Of a stretch of DNA of 64,000 bases, positions 1-11,100 are shown one piece after another. The stretch lies in contig JBAIZL010000005.1 in the NCBI GenBank assembly GCA_036971475.1, forward strand, positions 173,000,386-173,064,385. The letters run 5' to 3'. Position 1 is the first letter of the stretch. The number at the start of each line of letters is the position of its first letter. Below the pieces are notes generated by a model. It saw only the letters and a program-made list of their open reading frames with translations. It did no database searches and was not told where the DNA came from. The translations under genes were made by a program, and so were the position numbers. Source of the stretch: Prosapia bicincta (lineage: Eukaryota; Arthropoda; Insecta; Hemiptera; Cercopidae).

Positions 1-357
1 ACATGTTTATAGTTGTAAATAAAATGAACATTTAAGAGTAAATGTTTGTAAATGTAATTTAGATAGAATATTTTGTATACAGTTGAATTTTTAGCATTTG
101 TTATAAAGAAATTTTATACCCTAGTAAAACTGCTGACTTTATTTTTACTCAGTTTTTTGTTTACAATATAAATTTTTTTAGTTCCTTTCTTCTCACTCTA
201 TAATAATACATTGTAAATTATATTATTAATTTTTAATTTCAATTAAATTCAAGTTTTTTGTCAAGATAATTATTTGTATAATTTTTATATCATTGTCTAA
301 GATCAATCAGTTAATACAATTAGTTCTTCAATTAGTGTAGTTATGTACTGATTGTCC

Positions 358-392
358 CTGAGGATAGTTGTTTTACAACCGAACTTTACATA
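358..392 (+). ncRNA. degenerate solitary hammerhead-like motif
   Basis: A core CTGAGGA (358-364) is followed by one T, then a hairpin AGTTG/CAACC (366-370 with 376-380, first pair lost), GAA (381-383), an 8-nt stretch ending in AT, and A392. The layout and the downstream CTTTACATAAG resemble the better preserved motif at 32745-32787. Position 15.1 is C instead of A, stem III is not self-complementary, and I see no stem I. It is probably a decayed solitary copy. Confidence 0.35.
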
Positions 393-627
393 AGATTAAT
401 AAAAAAATTGTTATTATATGTAATTTAGTATAATAGAGCAAAGTGATACTATATAATCATACAATTTTTGTCCTATGATTTGGTTAATTGTTTTAACTAT
501 TCGGATTTTATATCATGTAGTCAGACAGTTTCTTTAATCAGGAAATTCAACATACAGTTCACAATATTCCTACATTGTTCTTTTGAAATATTACCGCACT
601 GCATTTAGGCATTAATCCCTCCACTTA

Positions 628-860
628 TTCAATTATAATTAATTAATACATAACTAAGAGTATACTCAAGAGCTTATTTGTTGACGCGTTTTGAAACAAT
701 TGCTTCATTTACAAAGCTGAGCCTCTACACCTTGAGTTGAGGCCTAGCTTCATAAATGAAACAGTTGTTTTAAAACGCATCAGCAAGTAAGCTCTTTAGT
801 GTTTATTTAATTACTTATTAATTAGCTATAGTTTAAACAGTGAATTCAAGATGATTGCAA
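628..860. mobile_element. palindromic PLE-derived element (GACGCGT family)
   Basis: Two inverted arms meet near 733. The inner arms (669-731 and 736-797) start and end with AAGAGCTT/AAGCTCTT and carry the GACGCGTTTTGAAAC block. The outer flank (about 798-860) is similar, in reverse complement, to 23322-23392, which lies next to PLE coding remnants. The motif has a stem II like GAAACAATTGTTTC and a stem III like ACGCGT followed by C, but the hammerhead core is replaced by forms such as TTGTAAA and TCATAAA. It is likely a non-coding, PLE-derived inverted pair. Confidence 0.5.
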
Positions 861-3800
861 TAAGCAACATTTATTCAATATCGAAACACACCTGGTCACC
901 ATTTCTAAAAAGTGAACTTTTTCATTTCTTCCATTTCAGGAACTCTTTGGCCCTAGATCATATTTATAAAGATATAGTTTATATTTTTTATGTATATATC
1001 TTCTCTTGTTTCCATTATATATGTCTTAAGATTTATGTTCTATACAAAAATGTCTCATGTTTTTTACATTTTAATATAATTATTCTCTGGAATCAATAAT
1101 TACGAAAAATATCTGTGAAAGTTAGCAGAGTGTTATAAATTTACTCAACACTTATCTGTAAAACACTACTGCAGTTATTCATAATTAATTTGTAGATTGT
1201 ATAAAATTGAAGTATTTATGGCTTAAAATTTGTGTATGTTTAAAGTTTTTCTACGCAAGATGTTAAATATAGTAGTATAAAATATTAAGTAAAAATGTCA
1301 TTTTACAACTCAAACCTAAAAATAGGCCTGTTATTTAGAAGGACTTCATAGATAGGACAGGTGAAAGTGAAAATGAAAAATGTATATACAGAAAAATTTA
1401 AAATTTTGTCATCTGATTACTTTAGAAGACAGTTAAATATTCACAAATAAAAATATACTCTTTCCCGAGGAAGCTGTATTGTACATTATATACATAAATA
1501 CACAGAAACACGGTATTCAAGTTGTATTTCAAGTCAAATAAAATCTTATAAACTTAAATAAACGTTGGAATGAAAACTCCGACTTTGGGTATTTCTTTAC
1601 AGGTATTTAAAGATACCGTTAAGGTACCAATTTGTATTTAAATGTTTTCCCTCCATTCAGCTTACATCCTAAAATATGAATATTTACTATAGCACATAAA
1701 ATGATTTTAAAGGACAATTAATAGTTCAAATAGAAATTTAGTACAAATTTAGTAAGAGTAATATATAGACGTAACTGTAGAGTTTGTGTTTTCATCACAG
1801 AAATGTAAACATAAGCATTACTGCACCATGGACTATACAGTAACTACACAGTAAATAGTCAAGTAAGTTCTTCCAACCAAGTGCCATAAGTAGCTTGTCA
1901 GATTAGTTTTATTTTGTTCCTACAGTAGATTATAATGTTTTTTTGTATTGTGTTTATACAATGACTGAATATAGTATTGTGTATTTTAAGTAAATAAAAA
2001 TGGTTTTTGGATTATAATAAAAATCAAATTTTAATCTTTTGATTTTCATTTACTTTTATTCTTATAATTCTTTTGAAGTGATATCTTGTTCATCAGGCAA
2101 GTTTGATTCCATGGGAAGTTCCATGCTACGATCAAAATGCTTTTAACATCTTATGGAGGAAAAAACTTCATTATGTTGACCATAGAATTTACTAAGATGT
2201 TTCAGACATCTCTAAGTAGAATGGAAAATTTTAATGTTTTTTCAAGAAAGCTTGCAGATTGAAAATCACTGAAAGAACGAAAGAAAATATAAATGATACA
2301 TATTAAACCACTGTGAGAATTGAGGTAGCATTAAAACTTTTAAAGTAGTCCATTAGGTAAATTATATTTTTTAATTCCTAAATTATTCAAGATATAGGCT
2401 ACTCTTAAACCTTTCTTAGATCTTTTATTTTTTAGGGATTAAGTAGGCCAAAATAAAAACAATTTTAAATTTCAAAATTATTTCTAGATATTTTTATGGG
2501 TTTTATTAAAGTTGGTATCTTAAATTTTTTGATGAACACGAAACTTTTTAAATTATAATATTTCACTTTTTCGACTAAATGTTTTTAAAATTTTGTATGT
2601 AATGTAAGTATAATTTAATAAGTCTGGTAGGTGCTGCTGTCCTGCGCAAATGTCGTAATTTAATTTTTGAAGTACAAGTATAAAATTGCTCTTCAAACCC
2701 AGAACTATATATTTTTTTTAAATAATTAATTCAGAATATTGTTTTTAGCAAGTTAAAGAAATTTTATGGTCTTATCAATGAACAAATTTGTTAACACTGT
2801 CTCAGTACAAACTAAAACCAGTGGAATGTGTTAAAAATTTTACTCACATATCTTGATATTTCAGTCAATGAGCAATGGAAACACTCCCAAGAAATAAGGA
2901 GTTGTACAGAGAAAGCAAGAGCAGTTTTAATGAATGAGCCATTTGTTTAAAAGCCATGATTTAGTATTAAATACCAGGGTGCAACTCCTACATTTCTATG
3001 TATTCTTAGACATCTTTTCCGAGATAGAGTTTTGAATTAGGACAGAAGCCATGAATAAAAAGTTGCTATCTTTCACAATATGAGTGCACTGAGAATCTTA
3101 TGGAAGAAACAGATCATGAATGATGTACTCTGAAGATTAGAGAAAGACAGGTAATAAATAAATACTGTAAAGATAAGAAAACTTAAGTACCTGGAAGTTA
3201 TAATTTGAATGGCCATAGTTATATGTAATACAATCTATGCTACTAGAAAAAGTGCCTAGAAGGAGAGGAGTTAAACAAAGAATCATGGTTAAAAATTTAA
3301 GAACATGGTTTGGCATGATTACTACTGGGCTGTAAAGTAAAAATAGCCTGTATGTTAGCTGACATCTGAAATAAATAGAAACTGTCAGAGAAATTGACTT
3401 TAGTGCAAAATTTAATTCAATATTTTTAAATTCAAAATCTGGTCAATGATTTGAAATGTCACATTTTATTAATCAGTGTGAATGGAAAAGGACAAATACA
3501 TTTTAACCCATTTCAAATTGCAGCTTCAACTTATGTGATGCATGTGATATAATATTGACACATATGCCTCATCATAGTCAGTCATTGAGTGTTTAGTCTG
3601 CTTGACCCTTGTTAATGTGTTATTGTCTCAATGCTTCAGATAAGCACAGGCAAAACATTTCTCATGAGTTGTAGAATTTTTTTCCTCTCGAAACTGTCAC
3701 CATAAAGAAAGTTTTTTAATATTTGTTCTCAAACTGACAGGACAAATAAAGTAGGATTTTTATTCCCACCCTAACGTTTCTTGTAACAAACTTTTCAGCC

Positions 3801-4863
3801 GCCCTTTAGGTCAAGCTTTTACTCTAGTCTTTACCCTTCTGTTACACCTTAGTTTTATCATGATCGCCCAAGTTGGATCTCATACTACATAATGGTGTGC
3901 AGTCATCTTAGTAATTTCGATGGTGAAAATAATGGTTTCCGGTGATTGTGGCCATGTAGTTTTTCTAATATAATTAGAGTAGATGTCTTTTTGAAATTAT
4001 TTATTTTTCAAAATTGTAATGTGAGTATTTAGTTGTGTAAGTAAAAGGGGGAGCCTACAATCAACCACTAAGCATCAGACCACAGATAATATTATTTTTT
4101 TAAAAAATATCTAACATATTTATAATTTTAAATATGAATAATAAATATTTTTATTAATAATTCTAATGAATACATTTTCAATAATAATGATAACAAATAT
4201 ATTAATAAATTAATTTGTTTTTAATGACTTAAGTATTTAGTACTTAATAACGTTTAATACTTTATATTTATAATAATACTTGAAAAATTATTAAAATTTT
4301 AATTCAACACAAATCAGTTGCCTTGACTATCAAGTTCAAAATTAATTCGTATGTACTGGGTCGCTCAGATTGTGAATCATTTAATCCGCAATGGGTTGAA
4401 AAAGAGGATATTGTTACTTTCAAACAATGTTAAACACCTAAGTTTGAACCATTTAAAAAAACCTTCACTAACAACCACTTTTTTAAAAACATATTTTACC
4501 AAGTGTTTATTCTGACTAGATTCATTTTATAACACCCATTTTTATTTTTAAACCCTTACATATCAAAATATTTATATTTTCAAAAATTTATAAGACTTAA
4601 TAAAGTTGGATGACGGTGGGTAACTAGTATACAGTTGGTCTCCACCTTTCTTTTGTTTTATTTTTATACTGTCTCCGTCATAATGTTAGGGTTTTTGCAA
4701 ACACAATGTTTTTTGGAATTTTTTTATTACTACTTACTTTAGATTACATATTAGCAATAAAATCTGTTGCTATATAAACTTGGCCTATATGTTTTTCATT
4801 ACATGTTCTACTCATGGGACTCTGATCTAAACATTTAACTAAAAACACTGGTAAATATTTTAC
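861..4863. other. AT-rich stretch with no recognised feature
   Basis: I read both strands and found only short AT-rich open frames with no familiar motif, no tRNA-like arms and no clear tandem repeat. The 82-codon frame at 851-1099 has low-complexity, phenylalanine- and tyrosine-rich composition and no domain, so I do not call it a gene. Confidence 0.5.
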
Positions 4864-5030
4864 ACTTACCTATAGTAGCATTTACTTTTATAATTGTTGA
4901 TGACGGCCATTTTGGGAGATGTGTCCCATTGTAATTATGGTCTTCAGAGTTATGTTCTGAGTTAACAACGGAACGCATCTCCCAAAACAGCCGTCCTCAA
5001 CAATTTTAAGTGCTACTGTAGGCAAGGGTA
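4864..5030. mobile_element. palindromic PLE-derived element (GGCCGTC family)
   Basis: The inverted arms are about 4866-4928 and 4968-5028, around a 40-bp centre. The ends (CTATAGTAGC and GCTACTGTAGG) match the 3' end of the PLE fragment at 7625-7735. The right arm keeps stem I TGAG/CTCA, a GG...CC stem II and a GCCGTC end, but the core reads TTAACAA and GAA reads AAA, so it looks catalytically dead. It is best explained as two inverted PLE 3' ends. Confidence 0.6.
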
Positions 5031-5413
5031 ATATATTTACAAGTCTTTTTAGTTTAAACTAGTACCTCATATAAAGATAAAATCAATTAATACTAAAGGT
5101 TTCCTTTGTTGTTAACTAAAAGTAACATTGTTTTAATGTTATTTTGAACAAGATTATATATAATGTTGTATTTAATACACACATCCTATTTTTGTACTAG
5201 TTCATCCCATTATACAAAACTTATTTATGTTTAAATTATTTACATGTTTTTTTTCCAAGTCCTATTTTTTTGGTTTTTAATAGTTCTACAACATACAGTT
5301 CTATTAAACCAAGAAAAAAAGTTCTTTGATTATATATAAAGGACTCCACATTCCTATTTACACCTTTCTGTATGAAGTTTAACGACAAGTTGCAATGTGG
5401 AAAACTGGAAATA

Positions 5414-5438
5414 CAGTCGGCGCCGCTTATTGTGATCA
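5414..5438 (+). repeat. Tigger left terminal inverted repeat
   Basis: A 25-bp repeat, identical as reverse complement to 8672-8696, starting with CAGT as usual for pogo/Tigger. The adjacent TA at 5412-5413 is one copy of the target duplication. The element then reads CACGGTTAATG, where the two ends diverge. Confidence 0.95.
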
Positions 5439-5983
5439 CGGTTAATGTTATCATTCGGTTATTGATATCGTTTCATTGAAAAACAAACACAGACGTATAA
5501 TAATACATTGTAATTAGGCCGCTTATTTTAATCATCTGTTCGTTTATTATTATCATTTAATTTGCCATTCAAAATCATATGCGTCAACATATACTAGCAT
5601 AGACCAAGTAAAAATGTCTACAAAGTAGTGTAAACAGCACTTGCAACAAACAATGACGCCCAATTCATAGAATGTTTATTTTTAGAATGACAGAAATACT
5701 TTATAACGGTTTCAGCACTTAGCACAGTTCTCAAAATGTCTCCCTTACTCTTTGTTTACACAAACACCCACGCTGAGTCGACCTTAGTTGTTTGTTAACA
5801 TTAGTTGATGTTACTACTGACCCATTTACAGTACAGTCCTACTGTATTTTTTAACAGTGAATTTTTATGAACGATTATTAGAGTATTTCAGTGTGATTTT
5901 ACATAACTTAATTTTTAAAGATCTTTTTTGTTTGTTTTGTAGAGTTTAGTGTCACTTGAAGTTTCAAAGGACAGTATAGCAAG

Positions 5984-7330
5984 ATGTCCGAATCTCAAAA
6001 GAAACGACGCGATTTAAGTCTTAAACAAAAACTTGATATTCTAGATAGGTACAGTAAATTACCAAAAATGAGTCAAAGAAACGCTACTTCTTAACTTGGC
6101 GTTTCTCAACCTCTCTTATGTAAAATATTGAACAACAAAGAAAAAATCTTGTCATTATCAAAGTGTAATGCAAATGTTGACAACAAAAGACATCGTTCTG
6201 GGAAGGATCCGCAAGTGGAATCAGCTTTGAAATTGTGGTTTAAAAATGTTCGCGAAAAAGATGCTCGAGTTGACAACCCACTAACGCGTCTACAAGCTGA
6301 GGATCTTGCCAAAAAAATAGGAAAACACGATTTTAAAGCCACAGATGGATGGTTCAATCGATGGAAGAAAAGGGAAAACATTGTTTACAAGAAAACGTGT
6401 GGTGAAAAAAAATGCTGATTTTGTTCTAGCTGAGGACTGGTTACAATATGAATGGCCAAAGATTTTGGCCGAGTATTCTCCTAGCTGCATATACAATGCA
6501 GATGAAACAGGACTTTATTATCGTGCTTTACACGAACATACTTACTTATTTAAAAATGAATTTGCTAACGGCTGTAAAATATGTAAACAAAGAATAACTG
6601 TTTTGTGTTGTGTTAGCATGGTTGGTCATAAAGAAAAACTCTTAATTATCGGTAAATCTAAAAATCCACGGTGTTTTCAAGGTATCAAAAAGCTACCGAA
6701 TATCATTCAAACTCCAATGCTTGGATGACATCAAAAATTTTTAATGAATGGCTAACTAAATGGGATACCAGCCTCAAACGCAACATTGTCCTTCTACTAG
6801 ACAACTGCACTGCACATAATGACATAAGCACTACGCTGAAACACATCAAAGTGATTTACCTTCCGGCCAATACTACATCAATTATTCAGCCATGTGACCA
6901 AGGCATAATTAAAAATCTCAAAAGTTTTTATCGACGAGAGATGCGTGCTAGAATTATAGAAAATATGGATGAATTTCAAACCCTTACCTCAAATGAATTG
7001 GCTAAAAAAACTTCTTTACTCGATGCTATTCATCTGATAGGAAAATCTTGGAATGAAATTTCTGAAAAAACTGTGAAAAATTACTTTAGAAAAGGTGGGT
7101 TTTTTGTTGAAGAAAATCAAGAGCAAGCTACATCTGAAGAAGACTCTGAAGAGAAGCCTTTCGATTTGTCCTTGAAAGAATATACTGAGTGGATGGAAGT
7201 TGATGATAGTATTGAAACAGCAGCGGAAATGACTGAAGACGATATTTGTTTGGTAGTTGCTTCAACATCAAAAGTTACTGAAGAAGAAGAAGGCACCGAT
7301 GATGACGAAAATGATAAATGTGTACCGTAA
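5984..7330 (+). pseudogene. Tigger/pogo transposase (CENP-B type), broken
   Basis: The reading starts at an ATG giving MSESQKKRRDLSLKQKLDIL, typical of the N-terminal HTH of CENP-B-like transposases. It continues through the second DNA-binding domain (VESALKLWFKNVRE, TRLQAEDLAKKIG, FKATDGWFNRWKKR). The DDE catalytic domain shows NADETGLYYRAL (first Asp), LLLDNCTAHN (second Asp) and TSIIQPCDQGIIKNLK (third Asp). The tail is acidic. Breaks: an in-frame TAA at 6092-6094, a frameshift in the A-run near 6405-6412, and another near 6695-6725 between LPN and AWMTSKIFNEWL. The catalytic triad residues are all still encoded. By family the protein binds the terminal repeats and performs cut-and-paste transposition in the nucleus; this copy cannot make a full product. 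Confidence 0.93.
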
Positions 7331-7624
7331 AGATCTAAGCAGGAAGTTCACCAAGCTCTTGAGATTCTAAGGCAGTTTGTTCAACAAAAAGTAGAAAATT
7401 TCAATAAACATTATTGATATGAACAATTTATAAACAATATTTTACGAGAAGACTACAGACAGTCACATATAGAGGAATTCTTCGAGAAAAAATAAATGTA
7501 AATTTGAAGTGTAAATAAGATTGAAGTGTTTTATAATGAAGTTTTATGTGTTAAAATGTTTTTATCAAGTGTTTTACGTAGTTCTATATATTTTTTTTCA
7601 CTTACAACTTTTTTTAAAAAAATG

Positions 7625-8395
7625 TTTTAACTTGCCTATAGTAGCACTTACTTTTTTGTGTTGAGGACGGCCATTTCGGGAGATGTGTCCCTTTGTCAAC
7701 TCAAACCGTAACTGATCTCAAGGTTTACGTAGGTTAGGGTGGGGGTGGGATATTTTGGTGTTGTGGGTGTATTTTGTGTGTATTAGGAGTTATGATGTCA
7801 AAAGGTGCGTGTGAGTTGTAATGTAATTGTGTATTGAGTATGTGTGTAGGGTGTAGTTTGAAGTGCCTATATATTTCGTATTGTTCGGTTGTGTAGCGTT
7901 GGTTATTTCTGTGTTGTTTATGAAGAATTTGTAAGTTAGATGTTATGTCTGTGTAGTCGTGTTTTGTGGAGTTGAGATGATCGGCGAAGTTTGATTGGTA
8001 GTTATTGTTTTTTAGTGATTTTATATGTTCTTGGTAACGTGTGTGAAATGACCTCCTTGTCTGGCCTATGTAAAAACTGGGGCATGAACTGCAAGTTAGT
8101 TTGTAAACTCCAGTGGTGTTGTAAATGTCGTTGATATTGCTGTTGGGTTTAAATTGTTTGTTGAGAGTGTTGTGTGTGGAGTAAGCTATTTTGTAGTTGT
8201 ATTTTCGTAATGTGTTGGTTAGATTGTGGGTTTTGGATGATCTGTAAGGTATTGATAAGTATTTTATGGGATTGTCATCTTGTGTGTTTGTATTTGGGTT
8301 ATTATGTTTATTTTTTAGGCGGTTGTATAATTTGTCTATCATTGTTGGGTTGTATCCATTTGTTTGTGCTATATATTTTATGAATAAAATAAACT
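7625..8395 (-). mobile_element. 5'-truncated Penelope-like element nested in Tigger
   Basis: On the minus strand the order is the end of an RT-endonuclease linker, a GIY-YIG endonuclease, a stop near 7734, and a short 3' region ending in a hammerhead-like motif (7661-7704) and GCTACTATAGGCAAG (about 7633). The 5' end is lost at about 8395, where reading passes from PLE-like residues (KYIAQTNGYNPTMID) into unrelated Tigger sequence. The reverse transcriptase is missing. The 3' end matches the palindromes at 4864-5030 and 23850-24012, which identifies those as PLE-derived. Confidence 0.85.
7661..7704 (-). ncRNA. hammerhead-like motif in PLE 3' end
   Basis: Read on the minus strand: stem I TTGAG (7700-7704) with CTCAA (7661-7665); core TTGACAA (7693-7699); one extra A (7692); stem II GGG/CCC in 7678-7691; GAA (7675-7677); stem III ATGGCCGT (7667-7674), nearly self-complementary; and C at 7666 as the cleavage-site base in a GTC triplet. 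Compared with the consensus CUGANGA, C3 is U and G8 is A, which should impair catalysis. Its position directly after the PLE endonuclease stop is the key evidence that these motifs belong to PLE terminal repeats. Confidence 0.6.
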
Positions 8396-8486
8396 GACAT
8401 GAAATATGCCCACTAATTCTAACAAGTAGAAAACTAAATCCAGAAATTCTACTACTGTCCATAAAACTGTCCGGAATAGGCATCAA
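7734..8486 (-). CDS. PLE GIY-YIG endonuclease, C-terminal part (250 codons open)
   Basis: The open frame ends in a GIY-YIG nuclease of the Penelope-like type: GVYKL (residues 126-130), CSSC (132-135), YIGQTRRSFHTRYQEH (139-154, with catalytic Arg and His), FADHLNSTKH (167-176) and EQYEIYRH (201-208, with the metal-binding Glu). In complete PLEs this domain follows an RT domain and nicks target DNA to prime reverse transcription. About 36 residues at the apparent N-terminus come from the flanking Tigger and are not part of the protein. The natural start lay upstream in the lost RT region, so this is a truncated relic although the endonuclease frame is unbroken and its key residues are intact. 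Confidence 0.85.
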   Translation of the reverse strand: MMPIPDSFMDSSRISGFSFLLVRISGHISCQFILFIKYIAQTNGYNPTMIDKLYNRLKNKHNNPNTNTQDDNPIKYLSIPYRSSKTHNLTNTLRKYNYKIAYSTHNTLNKQFKPNSNINDIYNTTGVYKLTCSSCPSFYIGQTRRSFHTRYQEHIKSLKNNNYQSNFADHLNSTKHDYTDITSNLQILHKQHRNNQRYTTEQYEIYRHFKLHPTHILNTQLHYNSHAPFDIITPNTHKIHPQHQNIPPPP

Positions 8487-8671
8487 AATTTGGTAAGTAC
8501 AGTTTAATTATAGTGTTACAGAATTAGAATTACTTAATGTAATGATAGGCTTACATATTGTTCAGAACAAACAGTTGTGGCAATAATACAGTGAGTTCAA
8601 TGCAGTACGGCTGTAGACTACATCGTGATTAAGCGTTCGGTTATTGTTATCAAATATGCTTCTGACAAATA

Positions 8672-8696
8672 TGATCACAATAAGCGGCGCCGACTG
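8672..8696 (-). repeat. Tigger right terminal inverted repeat
   Basis: The reverse complement is identical to 5414-5438 for 25 bases. It is followed by TA (8697-8698), the second copy of the target duplication. Confidence 0.95.
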
Positions 8697-9439
8697 TATT
8701 AAACACTTTTTAATGATTATTTTATTTCTAATTTTTCCACTAATTTTTAAAACCCTTCATGTACATCAAACAATTAAGAATGGTTATAAAACAAGTCTAA
8801 AAATATGAGCATTGAGCCAGAATACTTTAGAAGACATATGAATTTCAAAGATAAAACAAGAGCTTGACCTGACATTAATAAGATTGTATGTTGCAATAAT
8901 TTTTTTTGAATACAACTATATTTTATAGAGAATCTATTTATAGAACATGATTGTCCTACTAAATTAAAGAGATACTCCAAATTTGCACACAAATTATTCA
9001 TACATAAAATATTTTTATTAACTATGAAGTATAATAACTGAGAAATGACTGTTATTTAGTTTTATAAATCTAAAGTAATTTCCCTTAAATTTGTTCTTAA
9101 TATGTATTTAATTTAATTTTGAGTTGTATAGGTCCTAAGATCAAAAATTGTAAACAATGATGTCAATATAAAGTTTTATTATTCTTACTGTATATGGTAT
9201 ATTGTAGGTAATTAAACCTTTCCTTAAATTTCATAAAACTGGAAAAACCATGTAGAAATGAAAGTGTATAAGCAAATATGGACTTTCGTCTTTGATTCTA
9301 TAGTAATTATCACTTCTTTTATATAATTACTCAATTTTACCTGTTTTAAAAAATAATGCTTGATTAAAACTGAACTTTTTTATGATTCCAAATGCCTGTT
9401 TATTTACTTATTAGACTTTTGCTATTACTTGAGACCATA
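8697..9439. other. AT-rich spacer, nothing recognised
   Basis: I see no domain, tRNA-like arm or clear repeat here, only short AT-rich open frames. Confidence 0.5.
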
Positions 9440-9482
9440 CTTTTTGTTAACTGAAGGTTGTTAAATTGTTAACTCACACTTG

Positions 9483-9518
9483 GAGGAAACATTTTTGTCT
9501 TACAACGTCTTCAGCCTC
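9483..9518 (-). ncRNA. hammerhead-like motif, left arm
   Basis: On the minus strand: stem I GAGG (9515-9518) with CCTC (9483-9486); intact core CTGAAGA (9508-9514); extra C; stem II GTT/GAC-type hairpin within 9497-9506 with loop GTAA; AAA in place of GAA (9494-9496); AATGTT in place of a self-complementary AACGTT; and U17 (9487). The G12-to-A change should kill it. The core is better preserved than in its mate. Confidence 0.65.
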
Positions 9519-9525
9519 ATAGACA

Positions 9526-9561
9526 GAGGGTGAAGAAGTCGTAAGACGAAAACGTTTCCTC
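9526..9561 (+). ncRNA. hammerhead-like motif, right arm
   Basis: Stem I GAGG (9526-9529) with CCTC (9558-9561); core GTGAAGA (9530-9536, C3 mutated to G); extra A (9537); stem II GTC/GAC with loop GTAA (9538-9547); GAA (9548-9550); self-complementary stem III AACGTT (9551-9556); T9557 as H17. Combining this copy with its mate gives a consensus with an intact CUGAAGA core. Confidence 0.68.
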
Positions 9562-11066
9562 AGTGTAAGTTAATAATTTAACAACCTTTAGTTAACAAAA
9601 AGTCTGGTCACAAGTAATTAACAACCAGCTTGTCATGAACAGGAACAAGATTTCTATATTTACCTGTATATTTAATACATTAAAAAATCAATCTTATATA
9701 TGTACATTTAATAATTAAACATTTTGTGGCTTTCAACATATTGATCCTTATCAATTAAATTTTGATCATTTTCCGATTTTTCCTAAGATTTTTTAAAAAA
9801 TATCCTTTTACACTTAGACATAAAAAAAATGCAGAATGAGTATGAAACAAGTGTGTGAAAATTTTGTAACACACTTTAGATGGTGTTACATATAAAAAAA
9901 AGGAAATTTCAGAAAACGAACGAGAATGTATTCGAAAGTGTAACAATATATAACTAGAGCAAAAATTGTGATTTGTTTTAATTTAAATCAAATCTCTGGT
10001 TGGTATTGGCATCTGTTGGAATAGTTTGGAAATAAAATTAAAGTAATATGCGCACATCGATGCACGGTAGCTAGGACGCTTGCTTTGCAACTGAAGATAA
10101 CTTCTCTAACTATCGGGATGTAGAAGGCAACGGTCGTCTCCAAGAGCGAGGAAATGTTTAGTTTTCAACTTTTAATGTAACAGTCATTTTTTTAATTTCT
10201 TGTAATCACAATGTAGAAGACAGCGCACGTCGCCAAGTACGAAGATGGAACACTGAGTTACTGAAGCCTTTTTCAAAATCATGACCGAGGGAATCTTATA
10301 AGGTTTTTCCAATAGAAGGATGCGAAGCTACACCTTGTTTAAACAGCTAAGTGAACAAATTAAAACTTTGGTGAACTATCACAAAATTTAAATACTTAAA
10401 CAGTTTAATACAAAATTAATAAACTTTAAATTCTTCAATACCTACATAAATGTAATTTATGCATTATTTGGTGCATTTGTTTTCAGTTTAAATTGTAAGA
10501 ATTAATTATGAAAAGAACAAGCAAGGAAACTCGAAAACAGAGCCATTTCAGCCATCGAGTTAATTATGTTTAAATTTCCTCATAAGTCAAATGTTAAATG
10601 TTCACTAATCAGTAACTAGCGCAATGTTTCAGAAATATGTATTTTGGTTTGTAACTTTATAATTTTTTTGGCTAAATAGAATTGGTTTGATTTGTTTTAA
10701 TTGAAGTTTAAAAGAGCAATTATTTAACGAGCACACAAATCCCATACATCTTAATTTAATAAGCCTTTAGACAATAATTTAATAAGACTTTGCAGGTCAT
10801 TTTCTAAATATGTAACTATAAACTGCAATATTTAAAATCAGCTTTAACTCATAAGAATTAGAGCTACCAAAAATAATTTACAGTTATAATTTGAGCATCA
10901 TGTGTGTAATTATTTAAGATATACAAGTATTTAAAGTCTTGAAAAAGTGTTTTACTTCTCATATCCAGGTTTGCATGAAGCAAGTACTTTTTTAAAACAA
11001 TTGTATCTCATATAGTATTTACTTGATAAAAATAATTTTGCTATTGAATTAAATTTAAAATATTCT

Positions 11067-11100
11067 CAGTGATTTTCTGAGTATTCTGAGAAAATCACTG
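11067..11100. repeat. 12-bp-arm perfect hairpin
   Basis: CAGTGATTTTCT (11067-11078) is the exact reverse complement of AGAAAATCACTG (11089-11100), with a 10-nt loop. I see no T-run that would make it a terminator and no link to an element. Function unknown. Confidence 0.7.

Larger units (their letters stand above)
5414..8696 (+). mobile_element. Tigger/pogo-type DNA transposon carrying a nested PLE
   Basis: Perfect 25-bp terminal inverted repeats (5414-5438 and 8672-8696) begin CAGTCGGCGCC and are flanked on both sides by TA (5412-5413 and 8697-8698), the target duplication of the Tc1/mariner-pogo superfamily. Subterminal sequences (TTCGGTTATTG and CAATAACCGAACG forms) are also inverted. Inside is a CENP-B/DDE transposase with one stop and two frameshifts, so this copy is not autonomous. 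A 5'-truncated Penelope-like element (about 7625-8395) sits antisense in the 3' part and is therefore younger than the Tigger insertion. The intact termini mean it could once have been mobilised in trans. Confidence 0.93.
9440..9612. mobile_element. palindromic element with paired hammerhead-like motifs
   Basis: The left arm (about 9443-9518) and right arm (about 9526-9603) are inverted copies, for example ACTTTTTGTTAACTGAAGGTTG with CAACCTTTAGTTAACAAAAAGT. Each carries a complete hammerhead-like fold reading outward. The centre is only a few bases. By analogy with the PLE-linked families it is probably a PLE terminal-repeat pair, though no PLE coding sequence adjoins it. Confidence 0.65.

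Noticed and set aside
10061..10110. tRNA-Ala-like string (GGTAGCTAGGACGCTTGCTTTGCAA)
   Set aside because: The 5' half and anticodon-like TTTGCAA resemble tRNA-Ala, but there is no T arm, B box or acceptor stem; at most a decayed SINE.
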